Origin: Crambe crambe
Lineage: Eukaryota; Porifera; Demospongiae; Poecilosclerida; Crambeidae
Assembly (NCBI GenBank): GCA_963924555.1
Contig: OZ004586.1
Location: 8,266,501 to 8,330,500, forward strand
Reading direction: 5' to 3'
Length of the DNA stretch: 64,000 nucleotides
In this document: positions 21,883 through 33,560 of the stretch, in pieces
How the letters are laid out: every line of letters starts with the position of its first letter
Numbering within the stretch: the stretch's first letter is position 1
Program-made: the position numbers and the translations under genes
Notes under the pieces: model-generated
Database searches by the model: none
What the model was told of the DNA's origin: nothing
The model's input: the letters and a program-made list of their open reading frames with translations, nothing else

Positions 21883-24665
21883 TTACTTGTCTTTATGAAG
21901 GGTGTCTCTTATTCCTTGGATGTTTGTGGGATTGACAAAGCAACAACCTCCGATGATTCTGGCCCCTAGAGACCTCCATAACTGTATGAACTCTGGGGGG
22001 AACCCCTTCTCTAGAGGTGGACGAGTCTTGATCCAGCTGCATGGTGTAACACCATAAGAAATTATAATAGACGAGCATCTGTATTGGAGTGGGGGAGGGG
22101 ATTTTCTCCAGGGCATAGGGACAAGACTATGATCAGAGGAGCCCCTGGTATAGCCTAAGGCATAAGGGAAGAACTGAAGGCATGATGGCCTGCGATCCTA
22201 GCCTCGTTCCCAGGCCTTCCTCTCCACCTCGCAAAATTTTGCAAGGTGGAGAGGAAGGCCTGGGAACGAGGCTACTGCGATCCTATACTATAACAAAAAG
22301 TTGATTAGGGGGTGGGGTTTCCTGTATAATTAGATCTGACCTGTTGGTGGTGGCGTCCCAGTGATCCTTGCCATTCGGGTACACCACAAACGGTTTGTCT
22401 GTCACTCCTGCTGCACTCTTCAACAATGGCTACATACAAGAATGAAACCACCATGGTATCAGGACCACAATAATAACAGACAATGGAACCTCCAAAAGAG
22501 AATAAACCTTTCAACTGAGGACAATGTTACCTTTATACCTCAAAACAAAAAAAAACAACCTGATGGTCCCCCCAAGTGCGTCCATCATTGGAGGTTCCAT
22601 ACTATAAAATTATTATTCTTGCGTACTGTGATGAAGCGAGGGTGGGTGCAGTTGACTCCCACGGCAACCACTTGAGGGGAGTGGCAAACATTAGCCACAG
22701 CATCGGAGAACAGCTCACCATGACAGGTATGCAACTCATCCTGAAAAGAAGAATGAGAATGTCAACTACACTGAAAGGAGGATATCTAGGACTTGAAATG
22801 AGGATGTCCCTTTCATTAACGCATTAATAGGAAAGGTACAGGGTTGGAACATTATTTAATGGCTCAGACCTTACATGAGAATGAAATAAATGCTTTGGCT
22901 CCAGGAAAGTCCTCCAGCAATTCTACCAGGACCTCTGCTTCAGCCTGTGCATTGGACAAGAGGGGAATGCACCAAGGAAACTTAAAGAACAAAGAAGGCT
23001 AACTATGTATTTATATTCTTGTTCTAGGGGGCCCATTTCCCTTTCCCCAAGTAGTACAGAGGGACTATATTATTAGGATATTACTATTAGGACAGGGACT
23101 AGTAGGACAGATACTATTAAGACAGGGACTATTAGGACAGGGACTATAATAGTGCTGACCTGAGCTGGAATGGTTTCAAGGGCAAGTAAGTCTGCACCTC
23201 CTTTCAAGAGAGCTGTTATCCTTGGTCGATGCCACACAGCGAGTTCCTCCTTGGTCACTTCCTCCACATACTCACCTGTGTACTCTGAACAGTCATGCAG
23301 GCACGCCCCATATGGACCCACTGAGCCAGCAATGAGGGGCAGACCCTCCTCATTACTGCTCCTCCCTACCATCTCCAGGTACTTGGCACGTGCTCTCTTA
23401 GCAATAGCAACGCTCTCAGAAATCAGCTCTGAAGCTTTGGTGCCATCAACTTTAAGATGCTGACTCAACAGAGGAATACTGGTCTACAAGATAGAAATAA
23501 ATATTATGTGAAATCATTATTTTGTTTAATACCATTATTACTAGTAGCCTTAGGGTTATAAATATAATTTGCTAAATTCTTATCGGTCAGCCATTTCATC
23601 TGCACACGAGTAAGTGGGTGGTTTTGAAGTGGGTCAATACCCACTGGTACTAAAAGGGCATTCAATGATAGACTCCCATTACCAAGGTTCTAGCACATGG
23701 AATGTGCAGGGTACCGAATTGTACCCAGGCTCCATTTTTTTTCTCGGGGCCTGGGTAGGCAAGGCTATAGTAGTCTCGCGGGCCAGACCCTTTACCAACC
23801 GCGAGGGAAGGAAAGAGTCTGGTCAAATCCAATACATGATCTTGTTTCAATTGCCCAAAGATTTGGTGGGGGGCATGCGCAAAACGTCACGATACGTCAC
23901 GGCTCTCAAACAGATTTTTTCGCGCGTGCACTTACAGAGTAGTCCTAGAGTTTAGTCATGTCATAGATATATCTATGGTCATGTTAATGAGCTGCTTGCT
24001 TGTATGCAGAGATCTCATTGGTGATCATAGGAAAAAGAAAAGGCTGCATGGTCCAGGGTGTGCATCAGCCAAAGAACTGCTACAGGTACTTGCAGGAGTT
24101 GCACTGGAAAAATTTCCGACACTTTCTGACCAGAAAGCTGTTTCCAAGCCTCCTCCCACTCTCTTGAATAGCCGCCTCCAGTCTGTAATCATATTCCTGC
24201 TCAGCCATGTAGCGCTAAGAAATCCAGAGCGCAGATTTTTCCTAAATTCGTGATGTATAATAACGTCATAGTCGTGCTCCTCCTTCCGAAGATTGCTGAC
24301 TGTGCACAACAAGATCGTGTATTGGATTTGACCAGACTCTTTCCTTCCCTCGCGGTTGGTAAAGGGTCGGGCCCGCGAGACTAAGGCTATAGTAGCATAT
24401 CGCATGTGCCTGGTAAGAAGCAGTGATGATAATATCAGCTCCGTTTTTGAGGAAATCTAGATGAGTATCTTCAAGTGTTTGTGGATCACTATGGAGAAGG
24501 CGTGCACTCCAGAGGGGGTCTTCCTGGGGAGATGAACTTGTTTTTATTATACATGATAAAGGATCCTATATTATACCATACCAGTATATTGGGATATCCT
24601 CTCTTCTCAATATCTACTCCCAGTCCTCCATCAAGCACATAACAGTCTTTAGAGTTGAAGTCCAT
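21883..24665 (-). CDS. Homocysteine S-methyltransferase (MHT1/SAM4/MmuM family)
   Basis: Seven exons on the minus strand give 317 residues, the usual size for the family: 24665-24582, 24523-24410, 23483-23160, 22944-22870, 22740-22627, 22429-22341, 22036-21883. The N terminus has [26 protein letters not shown] and LALETIPAQ follow. All three zinc-binding cysteines are present: C230 in GVNC and C298-C299 in GGCC. The enzyme moves a methyl group from S-methylmethionine or SAM to homocysteine, making methionine in the cytosol. Exon 2 must end at CAG followed by GC, a non-canonical GC donor; the other introns are GT-AG. The intron after exon 2 holds a 613-base transposon. The gene is head-to-head with SAM synthetase. 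The donor substrate cannot be decided from the sequence; betaine methyltransferase is less likely at this length. Confidence 0.92.
22199..22274. mobile_element. Near-perfect 76-base foldback element with flanking direct repeats
   Basis: TAGCCTCGTTCCCAGGCCTT pairs with its reverse complement along the whole length with one mismatch. The sequence TGCGATCCTA flanks it on both sides (left 22191-22200, right from about 22277), as a target-site duplication would. It sits in the last intron of the methyltransferase gene. A related, more degenerate insertion lies at 45345-45399. Confidence 0.75.
23080..23150. repeat. GGACAGGGACTATTA tandem repeat
   Basis: Four or five imperfect 15-17-base units lie immediately downstream of methyltransferase exon 3, inside the intron. 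Confidence 0.75.
23771..24383. mobile_element. 613-base terminal-inverted-repeat element with 9-base target duplication (Mutator-like)
   Basis: The ends TAGTCTCGCGGGCCAGACCC and its near reverse complement (…GGGTCGGGCCCGCGAGACTA) form terminal repeats of roughly 75 bases. AGGCTATAG is duplicated exactly on both sides (23762-23770 and 24384-24392). A 9-base duplication is typical of Mutator-like elements. No transposase frame is present, so it is non-autonomous. It lies in intron 2 of the methyltransferase gene, 26 bases from the GC donor. Confidence 0.85.
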
Positions 24666-25463
24666 AATTATCTCTAGGCGCCAGGCGCTAGGCGCGAGGC
24701 TTTGCTAGATCTGAGCAAAGGTAAAGCCAAAGGGTCGACACCGCCGCTTGCTCAAAAGAGCGGGAAATTCAAACTAAGTAGATCAGACACAATCAGAACT
24801 GCATAAGCTACTCCTCGCGACAAACTTCGTGCTGAAACTACCTCCAACTTCTCGTTTCTCCTCCTCTTAAGTTGGTAGCTTCTTAAATATAGCTGTAATC
24901 TACTTACTTATTTACTTACTTACTTGCTTGCTTACTTACTTTAAGTTACTTAGCCACTTACCTATTGTGGTGGGTATCTAGTTAGCTATTCAGGATAGTA
25001 TCATAATTTGTATTCCCAAGGAGGAGGAAGTACTATATGATGCCATTTCATGACTGCAATAATCTAACTTTACAGGTGGGGCCAGAAATGTATTATACAT
25101 GCATATTATTAGTCCTCCCCTGTTTCCTCCTCCTTTGATATTTGGCTCATGTCTGTCTACAACTCAACTTAATCACAGCACTTCCATTTTCTATCTCTGG
25201 AGACTGCATACTGTATTTTTCCATGTAGCTAGCTAGCTAATATTCAATATACAAGCAACACCAATAACATAATCTACCTACACCTATTTTTGAAGTTCTC
25301 GGTAAACTGAGCATGCGCACTCGAATCATGTTGGTAAAGGGTTGTTTAAAATGTGAACATAATTAATTAATTATTATCTCGAGCTTGCTAGATAGCTAGC
25401 GCGTGTGATTGAATCCTTTTGTGTGAAGTGTACTCCATTTGGCATTGTGCCTGTGAGTTAACC
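24666..25463. promoter_or_regulatory. Shared divergent promoter region of the methyltransferase and SAM synthetase genes
   Basis: The 798 bases between the two start codons hold no coding frame. Features: a GC-rich GGCGCCAGGCGC run (about 24677-24700), CTTA tetranucleotide repeats (about 24899-24945), and an NRF-1-like TGAGCATGCGCA at 25308-25319, about 145 bases before the synthetase start. No TATA box stands out at a sensible distance. Both genes act in the methionine cycle, so co-regulation is plausible but not shown. Confidence 0.5.
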
Positions 25464-28400
25464 ATGGCCGGCTCGAACTCCGATACGTTCCTCTTCACCT
25501 CAGAAAGTGTGGGAGAAGGACATCCAGGTGAGTAAAACACCACTGCTCATGCGCAGCTAGCTGGAACAGGCATGCACTGCATGCAGATCAGAACCAGCTG
25601 TTTTGAGCTAGCTAACTGTAGCCAAGAAAGCTAGTTCTCAAGGAGTGGGCATTCACAGTTTGGAATCATTGTTAATCAGTATCTTTCTTGGTTTATGGGC
25701 TGTTTAATGTCCATAGCTCTCTTGGAGGAAGTGACTTTAGTTAGGTGAGGTAGTGCTGGTTGGAACTGTAGGTCTGTTCAGTTAGTATTGACAGCACTGA
25801 TTATGGTGGTAGTGATTTTGCCTTCCTTATGGATTTTATAGCAAAATTGACCATATAAGTACTGCCGATTCCAGCACTGTATCAGTGGCTATAGATGTTT
25901 TCTCTTAACCCTTTCAGATAAGTTGTGTGACCAAGTTTCTGATGCTATCCTTGACTCGTGCCTGGCTCAAGACCCCTACAGCAAAGTAGCATGTGGTAAG
26001 TCAAGATATGCACAGCTAAGTGGTATATAATTGGTCGAGATGCTGCTAAGTGGTATGTGATAGGTCTGGCATGTGTTATGTCTTGAGTTACACTTCTCTC
26101 CCTACTATAAGATTGTGAGGATGTCCCTTAAATTAGTACCATCAAAGCCTAAATACTACTCCTGTGGTTACTCCATACTATACACAGTTGCTATAGTGAC
26201 TTGCAGCTGAACAATGGAATCAGGTGACTGAGACAAGGTTCTATTGGCTAGTTTCATTGGGTATCACCTAGGGAGCTGGGAGAGACTGGGTACACTTAGG
26301 AGGATGGGGTGGTTCATAGATGGAGGAGTTGCATTGGGCATTGCTTGGGGGAGGGGCTGGTTCCGCATCACTTAGGGGGAGATTTACAATCAGGGGAGGG
26401 GCTGGTTCCATTTGGTACAGCTTAGAGGGAGGAGATGCTAAGTAACCCTCTCCTCTCCCCTCCCCTCCCCTCCCTCCCGGTTCTAGAAACAGCCACTAAG
26501 ACAGGTATGGTGATTATCCTGGGGGAGATCACCAGTACTTCTGTGGTGGACTACCAGAAAGTCATTCGTGAGACCATCCAGCATATCGGCTATAATGACT
26601 CTCGCATTGGCTTTGACTACAAGACCTGCAATGTCCTCACAGCCATAGAAAAGCAGTCAGCAGAGATTGCCGAGAGCGTGCACATCGGGAAGACAGATGA
26701 GGAGATTGGAGCAGGAGATCAAGTTAGACATGGGAAAGAAGGGCACATTAAGTTTTTCATCGGGGTTTAATTTTCATCAATATCAGGCCAAAGGCCAAAT
26801 CCACAAATTTTAAGTAACAAACGACTCGATCCACCCAATAATAATTATTTGTGACATATTGAGTGGAATATTTGATTGACTAGCCCTTTTATCACCATTT
26901 CTGAAATGATAATCCTCTACTATAGCAGTGATATCTGGTTGCCAGGGTTTGATCTGGTTGCCAGAGTTTGATCTAGTTGCCAGGGTTTGATGATAATTTG
27001 ATTGCTAGGGTTTGATGTATGGATATGCTACGGATGAAACGGAAGAGCTGATGCCGCTCACCATCTCCCTGGCACACAAACTAAACAAGAAAATGGCAGA
27101 CTGTCGAAGAGACGGCTCTCTTCCATGGATACGTCCTGACTCAAAAACACAGGTAAGGTACACATAATTATTATGGGACGGTCTCAGCTTGAAATCAAAA
27201 CAGTTTTGGTGACTTTAGTTCTCTAATTCTCACAGTTATAGTTACTATCATTAGCCATACAACATGCAACAGAAGTACAGGACAATTTCGATACAAATTA
27301 CTTTGTGAAATGTCCATTGTCCTTCTACCTTGACTGTCACATCAAAACGTGACACCATCAATGTAATTGTTGTTTTTTGTTTATTTGTTTGTTTGTCGCC
27401 CAGGTTACTGTTGAGTACAAGATGGACGAGGGGGCATGTGTTCCATTGCGTGTCCACACGATAGTTATTAGTGTGCAGCATGACGAGGATATCGAGTTGG
27501 AGGACATGAGGAAGCGGCTGCTCGAGGACATCATAAAGGTGAGAAACAGAGCTACATAGAAGTAGTAAGATTGTGAAAATTTGTCCAGCATCTAGTGCAT
27601 AGCTACTTAAAACACTGAAATCTTGCCAGCTGTTTTCTTTAAATTGTTGGAAAAGCATTTCTTGCTCTGAGCGGCAAGTATTCAAATTCCTTCTCCTAAA
27701 GCAAGTACTTGGATGAGACAATCATTTATCTATTTATTATGGTATGTAACCTCCTTCTTTCTTAGCCTGTGGTTCCCAGCAAGTACTTGGATAAGAAGAC
27801 CGTGTATCATCTTCAGCCCTCTGGCAGTTTCGTAGTTGGAGGACCACAGGTAATGTAGTCAGTAATCTGTCAGTAAACTCTAGTAATCTTTCTGCCTCAG
27901 GGTGATGCTGGATTGACTGGACGTAAGATTATAGTGGACACTTACGGTGGATGGGGGGCCCATGGGGGTGGGGCCTTCTCTGGCAAGGACCCTTCAAAAG
28001 TGGACAGGTCAGCAGCTTATGCTGGACGCTGGATTGCCAAATCTCTGGTAGCAGCTGGACTAGCCAGAAGAATCCTCATACAGGTAGTGCATAGTATACA
28101 GAGTGTCCTTGACCAGTAATCTGAGGAATTTCATAGAGTTGTATGCACAAAGGTGACCTTTTTAAACTGCTATATAACTACTTACTAAGTAGTTTGCAGA
28201 ATTATTGTCATGGATCAGGCAGGGATAGGTGATGGCCTTGAAGTATTTGTGGCTTGGGAACAATAAAATGTTTTCATAGTCCTATTGTTCTTAGCCACCA
28301 CAGCCACTGCCTATCTCTGCCTTATGCATGACAACTGTTCTGCAAACTACTGAGTTTTGAAGGTGTGCAAAACCATAAATTTACCACAGAATTTCCCATT

Positions 28401-28757
28401 AGCTGTGGCTCAGAAGTTGACGGAAGTGTTCTGGCTATCATTACAGTATTTGTTCATGTTTTTAGATTTCCTACTCGATTGGGATAGCAGAGCCTCTGGC
28501 TATTTATATCGACACATTTGGAACATCCAAGAAATCCAGTAAGGAACTGTTGGATATTGTCAACAAGAACTTTGACCTGAGACCCGGCATGATAATCAAG
28601 TATGTATAGATGCTGAACTATGTTATGTGATGTCATGTGACGTTCCATTTGTAGGGAGTTGGAGCTGCGTAAACCAATCTATAGACGAACTGCGTGTTAT
28701 GGTCATTTTGGAAGGTCAGAGTTTACCTGGGAACAGCCAAAGAAACTAGTGTTCTGA
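25464..28757 (+). CDS. MAT2A: S-adenosylmethionine synthetase (methionine adenosyltransferase)
   Basis: Nine exons give 386 residues (family usually ~395): 25464-25527, 25918-25995, 26487-26722, 27009-27152, 27404-27538, 27766-27849, 27901-28083, 28466-28599, 28655-28757, all GT-AG and in phase. Family motifs are intact: GEGHPDK at 17-23, GAGDQG spanning the exon 3/4 join at 122-127, [10 protein letters not shown], and the Gly-rich P-loop GGGAFSGKD in exon 7. The C terminus has [19 protein letters not shown] sequence. The enzyme makes SAM from methionine and ATP in the cytosol and nucleus as a homodimer or tetramer. The name follows the animal catalytic subunit; MAT1A and MAT2A cannot be separated outside vertebrates. 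Confidence 0.96.
28187..28353. mobile_element. Hairpin MITE in SAM synthetase intron 7
   Basis: AGTAGTTTGCAGAATTATTG at the left pairs imperfectly with ...GTTCTGCAAACTACT at the right. The pairing continues through GGCAGGGATAGG/CCTATCTCTGCC, giving a ~165-base foldback without coding content. Confidence 0.7.
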
Positions 28758-28785
28758 GTGGACTTCTGATTTATTAATTTTTTTT

Positions 28786-28872
28786 TTTGCACATGCATTG
28801 AATGTGGAGGGGAGTAAGTGGTAACCTGATGTCGCTGAAGCCTTTAGGAACAATAGCCTTCAACTGGAGTGT
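28786..28872 (+). pseudogene. Relic of kinase-Kelch exon 1
   Basis: The run GATGTCGCTGAAGCCTTTAG followed by AACAATAGCC matches the start of K1 exon 1 (GATGTCGCTGAAGCCTTCAG at 29799), with matching upstream sequence around GAATGTGGA. The similarity stops before the Gly-rich loop. It is a remnant of an extra array unit, directly after the SAM synthetase stop codon. Confidence 0.7.
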
Positions 28873-28953
28873 AAACTAACCCAATATCAACTATTCTGCT
28901 GCTTATTAAATTCCTCCTGAGTAACAAACAGTTACACACCTCAACAATTTCTT

Positions 28954-29520
28954 TCAGCACTTTGTGGAAGGCTTGAAATCCGCAGAGGAGTGTGCAAGCA
29001 AGTCTGTACGATCAACAAGGTCATCCAAATTTTCTTGTTCCACAGCCCTGTCAATGTTTTGCCTCATACTTAGAACAGTTTCAACCTCCTCAACTTCAAT
29101 GCTATCCAACACATCTGACACTTGATGAGTACTCAGAGAAGACATCCTTCATTATGGCCTCAAAAGAACTACATAGTCATAGGACATATGGTCCTGTTCT
29201 TTGAGCCTTTTCCTGGAGGCCCTCTGAAATCAGTCAACGTTCCAATTCAAACAGACGGTTGAATGCAATATTTCTATCAAAGATCCTACCAGTGACACAT
29301 AAGCGAGACTCTTTGACAGGTACACATGGAAAACATGCTGTTCAGATATATGTAGCTTATTTTACTCTTCTCTCTTGACACATGGTCCAGGACCAATTGA
29401 CAAGTGGATTCAAAATTCCCATTAGCAGCAATGCTAACAATTCGATGGTCACAGACCTAGACTGTCAGAGTACAGTATTTCCACAAGAAATAAGTCATTA
29501 TCCTTCTCAGACATATCTAG
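28954..29520 (-). pseudogene. Broken VAMP7-like longin SNARE copy
   Basis: This stretch is collinear with the intact copy at 33874-34485. It retains a recognisable SNARE motif (frame 29145-28954, with MRQNID and LVDRTDLLA). The longin part carries an extra base near 29345 and a 4-base loss near 29300, which shift the frame and create stops. It lies just upstream of K1 on the opposite strand, as the intact copy does with K2. It is therefore the older or decayed member of a duplicated pair. Confidence 0.75.
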
Positions 29521-29736
29521 CAATCAGCACACAGCAAATTATTGCTGTAAAAAAAATCACTATGAACATACCAGTAGACAGGATGAATTGCACATCCATT
29601 GTGTTCAACCATAATTAGCTAACTCTGACAACATGCTGTTTTCTGCTCATGCGTCGAATGTGGAAGGCGTGGCAAGCTAGAACATGGCCCAAAAACACAT
29701 TATTTCATTGTTGTTGTAATAAATTAATTGCACGAC

Positions 29737-29760
29737 AAAAAAAAAAAAAAAAAAAAAAAA
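29737..29760 (+). repeat. Poly(A) tract after AATAAA, next to the K1 start
   Basis: About 24 A residues follow AATAAATTAATTGCACGAC, with the signal ~17 bases ahead. This looks like the 3' end of a retroposed transcript, ending 23 bases before the K1 ATG. The upstream body is not recognised, so simple slippage is an alternative. Confidence 0.5.
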
Positions 29761-29783
29761 GGAGTTGCCGCACGTACGTAGTC

Positions 29784-32618
29784 ATGGTTGAACAACTTGA
29801 TGTCGCTGAAGCCTTCAGGAACAACAGCCACCTACAGCAGTTTATGCTAACTAACGTCACTTCAACCGGTAGACTACTTGGAACAGGTTCATACGGTTCA
29901 GTGGAGGAGGTCAGTCCTCTAGCTAGAGCTAACCTGCTACCATTAATGTGTCTGCAGGTGAAATATGGACGTCTTGTGTGTGCTGGCAAGAAGATCCATG
30001 AGGCACTCATTGATCATGGAAATGTTGGAGTGGCTAGTGTTGTACGCAAGTATGAGCAGGAGTGCCAATTGATGTCCAGCCTCCGTCACCCCAACATCAC
30101 CCTTTTCCTTGGTCTCTGCTTCTTCCCTGGGACTCGACTGCCTCTACTAGTGATGGAACGCCTGGAGACCAGCCTTGATGACCTGCTAGAGCACATGCCA
30201 GGCCTCCCTCTCTCCCTCAAGTGCTCTGTCTTGGAAGACGTAGCAAGTGGACTGGTCTATCTCCACGAGAGACAATTTCCAGTCATCCACAGGGACTTGA
30301 CTACCAATAATGTCCTCCTGACCTCTTCTCTGGTTGCAAAGATAACAGACATGGGTAACTCTCGTATTGCCGATATGACTGGTCAGTTGGTCAAGACCTT
30401 CACACGTTTGCCAGGGACACTAGTGTACATGCCTCCAGAGGCTCTTAATGAGACTCACCGCTATGGACCATCCCTTGACATCTTTTCTTTCGGGCATCTT
30501 ATCTTATATACTATCACCCAGGTAACTATGATTTAATCTGGAAGCTGTGTACCTATAAATTTGACCTTTCAGGTGTTTCCTGTGAACCTTCTCTCATCGA
30601 CTTTCCCTGATTCTGATAACCCTGGGTGTGTGCTAGGTCGTACAGAGGTGGAGCGTCGTAGAGAATACATTGAGCTATTGGAGAAAGAGATTGGCAACCA
30701 CCATCCTGCCCTAGTCCAGCTAGTCAAGCAGTGCCTTGAAGATGACCCAGAACGAAGGCCAGCCACTGACGAGGTTCTAAATCAACTGCAGAGGTTGAAG
30801 GTCGAGGTGGAAGGAGTGTATGGTGGGAGTCTGGTGAAGCTGGACATCGGCAAAGTGTTACTGGCCAAAGAGTTAAAGATGAAGGATAAGAGGATAACAC
30901 AGTTGGAGGTATAATAGCAATCTTCTTATATGATGATCAATAATTATGTATAAGCTCCTTTAATTAGGAAAGGTTTGAGAGAAGGATTGAAGAGCTTGCT
31001 AGGGAGCTGGAAGTAAGTGCATGATGTATTGACATTATATTTATTATTATTAGAATCAATGTAGATCAGTCGAGAGAAGTTACAGAGAGATAGCAGGGAG
31101 CGTGAAAGACAACTACAGATAAGAGATGAACGGCTCCAACAGCAGCAGGGAGACATAGAGATGAAGGACAGACAGCTCCGACAACTACAAGCAGAAATAG
31201 AAGAAAAGAATGAAAAGATTCAAGCTAATGCTGAACATGCAGAGGTTAGTTATCAAGTTATAGCTCGGATTCTGTAGCTATGTGTCTACTAATTGTAGGA
31301 GTCCTTGTCCAACTTGCGTGCAGAAATGGAGGAGAGGGAGGCTAGACTGAGGGACGAATTGCAAGCCGAGGTCAGCAGATTAACAGGGGAACTGAAAAGG
31401 TCCCAGGAACTGCTAAGGTCGAAGGTGAGACTTCAGTACACAATGAAGCCATAAAAACTAAATATTTGTGGTATAACTATAGTCAGCATGATATTGATAC
31501 CTAGCCTCCTACCTCATACATTGCATGGTTGTGGGGGAAGGTTTTGGATATTATGATTTATACTACTGCTAGGATATGAAAGGTTGTTTTTTTGTTGTTG
31601 TTTTTTGCCCCCTTGTTAAACTCTCCCTTGTTACATTTTCTGTAGCTATTTTGCTAATGTTCATTTCTTTGTCATACTGTACAGGAACCTCTCAAACTTG
31701 AATTCCCTCTCCAGTTGAATTGGAGGTGTGGTCCTGATATGCCCTTTGAGATGGGTGGCCATTTACAATCTGTGATGGTGCAGGGGAAAGTTTACATTGG
31801 AGGAGGAGGTAGCGGTTCCATCAGCAATGAGAATGGTTCTGTAGTGATGGTATATGACCTCAACTCACAAAAGTGGGACAAGTTGCCACCATACACAGCA
31901 CACAGTTTTGCAATGACAGCAATCGATGACCAACTAGTTCTGGTTGGTGGTAAGCAACTTGACGGCGGCAACAGTAGGGCAATAGGTGTTTGGAGAGCTG
32001 AAGAGTGGATCCGCCCTTATCCAGATATGCCTGCAGCACGTCGCTATCACTCTGTCGTTACTTATAAAGTGGTTGGTGGTGGTTGGTGGGAAAAGTGGTA
32101 CATACAACTACATGTCCTCCATTAACATCATGAATACTACCAACAAACAATGGCACACTGTGTCTTCAACTCCTGCACAGATATCTCACATGTGGACTGC
32201 TGTAGTAGGTGATGTGTGTTACTTCATGGGAGGGCATGAAGATGGTAGTCCTACTGATACTATACACAGTGTGTCACTGTCAGCTCTTGTATCTCAAGTC
32301 AACTCTGAAGACGAGACGCACCATCAGATATGGAAGAGAATATCTGGACTAGGACTTTACTACTCCACTCCACTCTCCATTGGTGGGTCTCTGTTTGCAT
32401 TGGGAGGGTGAGATATAAATGATAGACATCCTACTGTGTCTGCAATCCACCACTACCAACCTGAGACTGGGGAGTGGGTGAATGTAGGAGAATTACCATC
32501 CCCACAATGTGACTTCATCTGCACAAAAATTGACTCCATCTGTACAAAAATATTAGTGGCTGGAGGAAATGATGGCCGAAAGTACTTGAAGGACATAAAA
32601 CTAGCCAGGTTATCATAA
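29784..32618 (+). pseudogene. K1: kinase-coiled-coil-Kelch gene with broken Kelch part
   Basis: Exons 29784-29909, 29958-30521, 30573-30908, 30968-31012, 31065-31244 and 31299-31424 are intact and all phase 0. They encode a complete kinase domain: GTGSYG loop, AGKK lysine, HRDLTTNN catalytic loop, DMG in place of DFG, MPPEA. A short coiled coil of about two 14-residue repeats follows. The last exon (from 31685) is damaged: a 2-base loss near 32069 (against K2) shifts the frame, and CGA has become TGA at 32409-32411. Kelch-like sequence continues in other frames to 32618. The gene could still make a kinase truncated within Kelch repeat 3, so its status is uncertain. It is the only copy with DMG rather than DLG. 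Confidence 0.8.
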
Positions 32619-32619
32619 A

Positions 32620-32955
32620 CATCGATCCCCTTTTGACCCTTTTACCTTTCATTACTAGCTATATACTTCCTGCACATGCATTATTGCTACAGAATTTTGA
32701 GTGGCCCGGTGTGCTTGTGCATGGGATCACCATGCCCACTTTATCCTTTATACCCACTTATCAGAAGGATGCTGAAGTGATCATGATTCTTGAAGGTTCA
32801 TAGCTAATCACTTAGCTAACTCTGCAGGCATGGGATGAATTATAATTAGCTATTAATTGGATAATAAAAGTGGTCCAGTGAAAACCGGACCAACCGCCGG
32901 AGTGGTGGATACACCCCTGTGTTAGGGTGTACTAATGTTATAATATCCCTCCTCC
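32620..32955. other. Spacer after K1
   Basis: AT-rich spacer with no coding frame or clear repeat structure. It separates K1 from a further Kelch relic. Confidence 0.5.
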
Positions 32956-32959
32956 ATCA

Positions 32960-33560
32960 ACTGAAATTAATCCAAACAACTTGACAGCAGTAACAGCAGG
33001 GCTTTAGGTGTTTTGGAAGCTAACAAGTGGACTCACCCTTTTCCAGATATGCATGCACAGCACATTGCTATCACTCTTATAAGGAGTGGTTGTGGTGCAT
33101 ACAACTAGCTACATGTCTTCTATTAACATCATGAATACTACCAGCAAACAATGGCACACAGTGACTTCAACTCCTGCACAAATATCTCACTGCTGTAGTA
33201 GGTGATGTATTACTTCATGGGAGGGCATGAAGATGGCATCACTGCTGATACTGTACATGGTGTGTCCCTGTCAGCTCTCACATCTCAAGTCAATTCTGAA
33301 AAAATACTACTTTACTCCTCACTCCATTGGTGAGTCTCTGCTTGCACTAAAGATGGACGACCTGTGACCGCAATTCTCCACTACCAACTGGAGAGTTGGT
33401 GAAAGTAGGAGACTTATAATGTACCTTCACTGTGCAAAACTTAGTGATGGCGAAATATAAGTGGCTGGAGGAAATGATGGCCAAAAGGAGCTATACTCGA
33501 AGGATGTAAAACTAGCTAGCTACGTTATAAAAATATCAATCCCTTTTGACCCTTTCTCGT
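32960..33560 (+). pseudogene. Kelch-exon relic of another kinase-Kelch unit
   Basis: The sequence from about 32975 follows the second half of the K1 Kelch exon, including CAGCAAACAATGGCACAC, GGTGATGTATTACTTCATGG and GGAGGAAATGATGGCC. Its 3' flank also matches K1. Many small deletions destroy the frame and no kinase part remains. It shows that the array has lost at least one unit here. Confidence 0.8.
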
